Assembly (NCBI RefSeq): GCF_023349125.1
Contig: NZ_JAKIKT010000008.1
Span: forward strand, 186,001-250,000
Direction: 5' to 3'
DNA: 64,000 nt
DNA from: Shewanella corallii
Lineage (GTDB): Bacteria; Pseudomonadota; Gammaproteobacteria; Enterobacterales; Shewanellaceae
Shown piece after piece: positions 60,947 to 64,000 of the stretch. The position numbers were made by a program, and so were the translations under genes. Under the pieces are notes generated by a model. It worked only from the letters and a program-made list of their open reading frames with translations, was not told where the DNA came from and made no database searches. Each line of letters begins with the position of its first letter. Positions within the stretch are counted from its first letter, which is position 1.

Positions 60947-63304
60947 TTATCCCAAGTTTTTGACCACTTCGAAGCCTTCAACTGGACGCTCAAGCGCCAA
61001 TTTCAGGACTTCATCCACCCACTTAACCGGGTGAATTTTAAGATCTGTAATGACATTTTCCGGAATTTCTTCCAGGTCACGCTCGTTCTCTTTCGGTATC
61101 AACACATGCTTGATACCACCTCGATGAGCAGCCAGCAACTTTTCTTTCAGTCCACCGATGGGCAAAACTTCACCACGCAGGGTGATTTCACCTGTCATGG
61201 CAACGTCGGCTTTAACCGGATTACCGGTCAAAGTAGACACCAGAGCAGTACACATTGCACAACCGGCAGATGGGCCATCTTTTGGAGTAGCACCTTCAGG
61301 TACGTGAACATGGATGTCGCGTTTTTCGTAGAAGTCCGGGTTAATACCCAGCTGTTCAGCGCGGGCACGAACAACTGTCATCGCCGCCTGAATGGACTCC
61401 TGCATTACATCACCCAATGAACCCGTGTAGGCCAGCTTACCCTTACCGGCAACAGATGTCGCCTCAATTGTCAGCAAATCACCGCCAACCTGTGTCCAGG
61501 CAAGGCCGGTAACCTGACCAATCTGGTTCTTACTTTCGGCTTTACCAAAGTCAAAACGCTGAACGCCCAGGAAAGACTTCAGGTTCTCTTCGTTCACACT
61601 GACCTGCTTGATAGATTTGTCCAGCAGGATCTGTTTGACCACTTTGCGACATACCTTGGACAGCTCGCGTTCCAACGCACGAACACCAGCTTCGCGGGTG
61701 TAGTAACGAATGATTCCCAGGATTGAGCCGTCATCCATCGCCAGCTCACTGGCTTTCAATCCGTTGCGCTCAATCTGCTTTGGCAACAGGTGCTGCTTGG
61801 CAATGTTCAGCTTCTCATCTTCGGTATAACCAGACAGACGGATCACTTCCATACGGTCCAGCAGTGGGCCAGGGATATCCATAGAGTTAGAGGTTGCCAC
61901 GAACATTACGTCGGACAGGTCGTAGTCCACTTCCAGATAATGGTCGTTAAAGGTGGAGTTCTGCTCAGGATCCAGCACTTCCAGCAGAGCTGACGCAGGG
62001 TCACCCCGCATGTCACTGCTCATCTTGTCGATTTCGTCCAGCAGGAACAGCGGGTTCTTGACTCCCACTTTTGCCATCTTCTGGATAATCTTGCCTGGCA
62101 TTGAACCGATATAGGTGCGACGGTGACCGCGGATTTCCGCTTCATCACGTACGCCACCCAGAGCAACACGTACATACTTGCGACCGGTCGCCTTGGCGAT
62201 AGACTGCCCCAGAGAGGTTTTACCTACACCCGGTGGGCCTACCAAACACAGAATTGGGCCTTTCAGTTGCTTAACCCGGGTCTGTACCGCCAGGTATTCC
62301 AGAATACGCTCTTTAACTTTTTCCAGACCATAGTGGTCCATATCCAGTGTGTCCTGCGCCTTGGCCAGATCACGCTTGATTTTGGAACGCTTCTTCCATG
62401 GCACGGACGTCATCCAATCTACATAGCTGCGCACTACAGTGGCTTCTGCAGACATAGGAGACATCATTTTCAGCTTGTTCAGCTCGGCCTGTGCCTTCTC
62501 TTTGGCTTCGACGGGCATTTCAGCTTCTTCAATCTTCTTGCCCAGGCCTTCAAATTCATCATGGCCTTCATCCAGATCGCCTAGCTCTTTCTGAATGGCT
62601 TTCATTTGCTCATTCAGATAGTACTCGCGCTGGCTCTTTTCCATCTGCTTCTTGACCCGGGTACGGATGCGTTTTTCAACCTGTAACAGGTCGACTTCTG
62701 CTTCCATCATGGCCATCAGGTACTCGAGACGTTCGGCAACATTCACCATCTCCAGCACCGACTGCTTGTCAGCGAGCTTCAATGGCATATGGGCAGCCAT
62801 GGTATCTGCCAGCCGTGCGGCTTCATCAATACCTGTCAGAGAGGTCAGTACTTCAGGCGGAATCTTCTTGTTCAGCTTGATATAGCCTTCAAACTGACCA
62901 ATGGCGCTGCGCACCAGCACCTCTTCTTCTTTGTCATCCATATCTTCACTGCTGAGCAGTTCAGCCTGAGCAACAAAGAACTCATCTTCTTTGACGTAGC
63001 GGTTGATACGGGCACGACGTCCCCCTTCCACCAGTACTTTCACAGTGCCATCCGGCAACTTAAGTAACTGCAATATGGAAGCTACTGTACCCACTTCAAA
63101 AATGTCGTCACTGGTGGGTTCATCAAGGTCAGCATCGCGCTGAGCCACCAGAATGATCTGCTTGTCCTGAGCCATGGCAGTTTCAAGACAGCGGATAGAC
63201 TTTTCCCTTCCGACAAATAACGGAATAACCATATGTGGATAAACCACTACATCCCGCAGTGGCAGGACGGGGAGTTCTATATGCGTATCACGCTCTGAGG
63301 TCAT
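60947..63304 (-). CDS. lon: ATP-dependent protease Lon
   Basis: The start is ATG 63304 (MTSERDTHIELPVLPLRDVVVYPHM), 785 residues, one more than E. coli Lon. It has the N-terminal substrate-recognition domain, Walker A GPPGVGKTSLG, Walker B PLFLLDEIDKM, and the protease domain with catalytic Ser in DGPSAGCAM and Lys further on in GGLKEKLLAAHRGG. It degrades misfolded and regulatory proteins. A sigma32-like promoter precedes it. Confidence 0.98.
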   Translation of the reverse strand: MTSERDTHIELPVLPLRDVVVYPHMVIPLFVGREKSIRCLETAMAQDKQIILVAQRDADLDEPTSDDIFEVGTVASILQLLKLPDGTVKVLVEGGRRARINRYVKEDEFFVAQAELLSSEDMDDKEEEVLVRSAIGQFEGYIKLNKKIPPEVLTSLTGIDEAARLADTMAAHMPLKLADKQSVLEMVNVAERLEYLMAMMEAEVDLLQVEKRIRTRVKKQMEKSQREYYLNEQMKAIQKELGDLDEGHDEFEGLGKKIEEAEMPVEAKEKAQAELNKLKMMSPMSAEATVVRSYVDWMTSVPWKKRSKIKRDLAKAQDTLDMDHYGLEKVKERILEYLAVQTRVKQLKGPILCLVGPPGVGKTSLGQSIAKATGRKYVRVALGGVRDEAEIRGHRRTYIGSMPGKIIQKMAKVGVKNPLFLLDEIDKMSSDMRGDPASALLEVLDPEQNSTFNDHYLEVDYDLSDVMFVATSNSMDIPGPLLDRMEVIRLSGYTEDEKLNIAKQHLLPKQIERNGLKASELAMDDGSILGIIRYYTREAGVRALERELSKVCRKVVKQILLDKSIKQVSVNEENLKSFLGVQRFDFGKAESKNQIGQVTGLAWTQVGGDLLTIEATSVAGKGKLAYTGSLGDVMQESIQAAMTVVRARAEQLGINPDFYEKRDIHVHVPEGATPKDGPSAGCAMCTALVSTLTGNPVKADVAMTGEITLRGEVLPIGGLKEKLLAAHRGGIKHVLIPKENERDLEEIPENVITDLKIHPVKWVDEVLKLALERPVEGFEVVKNLG

Positions 63305-63342
63305 AGTATGATTCCGTCTCAACTTGGTAAGTTATAACGAGT

Positions 63343-63371
63343 ATATTGGGACGATTCCCGCAGTTTCAATG
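63343..63371 (-). promoter_or_regulatory. Sigma32 (heat-shock) type promoter of lon
   Basis: Minus strand CATTGAAA, 13 bases, then CCCAATAT, close to the CTTGAAA / CCCCATNT consensus. The expected start point is about 30 bases before the lon ATG. E. coli lon is also under sigma32. Confidence 0.7.
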
Positions 63372-63380
63372 CTAATACGA

Positions 63381-63409
63381 AAAAAAGGAGCTCATTGAGC
63401 TCCTTTTTT
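63381..63409 (-). terminator. Terminator of clpX
   Basis: GGAGCTC-ATT-GAGCTCC (63387-63403) with A6 and T6 flanks, so it works on the minus strand after clpX. Confidence 0.85.
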
Positions 63410-63433
63410 AAAATGATGATTACAAACGACTAA

Positions 63434-64000
63434 TTATTGCTCACCAGCCGCCTGAGGCTCACTGCTTTCATACATCAGCAGCGGGCTGGACTCACCTTTA
63501 ACCACAGACTCATCAACCACAACCTTGGATACACCTTCGCTGGAAGGCAGGTCATACATGGTATCCAGCAGAATGCTCTCTACAATTGAGCGCAAACCAC
63601 GGGCACCAGTCTTGCGGGACATCGCCTTTTGGGCGATTGCTTTGAGGGCATCTTCGCGAAACTCAAGTTCAACGCCTTCCATATCCAGCAAAGCTGCATA
63701 CTGCTTGGTCAACGCATTCTTTGGCTCAGACAGAATCTGTACCAGCGCATCTTCATCCAGCTCTTGCAGTGTTGCAACGACAGGCAGTCGGCCGATGAAT
63801 TCAGGGATCAGGCCATACTTCACCAGATCTTCAGGTTCCACGCCGATCAGAGTCTCAGAGACAGACTTCTTATCGCTTTCGCCTTTAACCTGAGCGCCGA
63901 ATCCAATACCTGAACTTTTTTCACTGCGTTGCTCAATCACCTTTTCCAGGCCGGCAAACGCACCACCACAGATAAACAGAATCTTGGAGGTATCAACCTG
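63434..64000 (-). CDS. clpX: ClpX, C-terminal part (truncated by the window end)
   Basis: The last 188 residues of the ATPase of the ClpXP protease. The frame continues past base 64000 and includes the AAA+ stretch TSKILFICGGAFAGLEK, the RKTGARGLRSIVE sensor region and FIGRLPVVATLQELDEDALVQIL. The start and Walker motifs lie outside the window. It is followed by lon, the usual clpX-lon order. Confidence 0.97.
   Translation of the reverse strand, partial: QVDTSKILFICGGAFAGLEKVIEQRSEKSSGIGFGAQVKGESDKKSVSETLIGVEPEDLVKYGLIPEFIGRLPVVATLQELDEDALVQILSEPKNALTKQYAALLDMEGVELEFREDALKAIAQKAMSRKTGARGLRSIVESILLDTMYDLPSSEGVSKVVVDESVVKGESSPLLMYESSEPQAAGEQ

Noticed and set aside
1..64000. CRISPR arrays, tRNAs, rRNAs, prophage or transposase genes
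   Set aside because: No evenly spaced direct repeats, no cloverleaf with CCA end and no transposase or phage structural motif were seen on either strand.

Overview
The window reads as chromosome of a gammaproteobacterium of the Shewanella / Alteromonadales type. The reasons are a five-gene TonB2 operon with DUF3450 and TtpC, small periplasmic multihaem c-type cytochrome with a separate flavoprotein reductase, a Mop molbindin, FabV as enoyl reductase, and a gene order (clpX-lon-hupB-ppiD, fabV-sap-psp-ycjXF, dinG-polB-porin-TonB receptor) that matches what I remember of Shewanella chromosomes. That species assignment is from memory and was not searched. No tRNA, rRNA, CRISPR array, transposase or prophage gene is visible.

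Layout. 1-240: end of an unidentified gene. 302-5268 (minus): TonB2 energy-transduction operon. 5278-6297: long regulatory gap with a perfect operator-like palindrome and a good Fur-box match. 6298-8582: a glyoxalase-II-like hydrolase and a membrane diguanylate cyclase. 8602-15301: an accessory respiratory locus, the most interesting part. 15302-19366: a MITE-like repeat, a DUF4250 protein, a RibD/DHFR-like reductase divergent from a TetR regulator, and topoisomerase III. 19785-24905: cvpA-purF, a patatin, and pyrBI with a leader-peptide attenuator. 24964-33411: two near-identical TonB-dependent receptors and a porin. 33628-42083: polB, a MarC-type protein, dinG, and a tight TSUP-priC-DUF2057-HDAC operon. 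42200-45806: SRP RNA, a ComEA-like HhH protein, a SLC13 symporter and methionine gamma-lyase. 45929-56533: ycjXF, psp and sap stress/envelope genes. 56661-64000: fabV, mop, ppiD, hupB, lon and the end of clpX.

The accessory locus encodes, in transcription order, a Tat-exported FAD reductase of the flavocytochrome c / urocanate reductase type, a Sec-exported homologue of histidine/aromatic amino acid ammonia-lyases, a periplasmic tetrahaem cytochrome c and an OprD-type porin. A divergent GAF-AAA-Fis sigma54 activator sits beside it, and a textbook -24/-12 promoter lies just upstream of the reductase. The parts suggest a self-contained periplasmic pathway: the porin admits a substrate, the lyase-like protein converts it to an alpha,beta-unsaturated acid, and the reductase uses that acid as a respiratory electron acceptor via the cytochrome. 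The surprise is that the lyase homologue lacks the Ala-Ser-Gly triad that makes the MIO cofactor; Glu-Ala-Asp stands at that place. It is therefore either a lyase with different chemistry or a binding protein.

The envelope theme recurs. The TonB2 operon could energise the two receptors; psp, sap and ycjXF form a block equivalent to the one in E. coli; and fabV sits next to sap where, as I recall, E. coli has fabI. Regulatory signals that could be read directly include two sigma54 promoters, a sigma32-like promoter before lon, the pyr attenuator and several operator-like palindromes.
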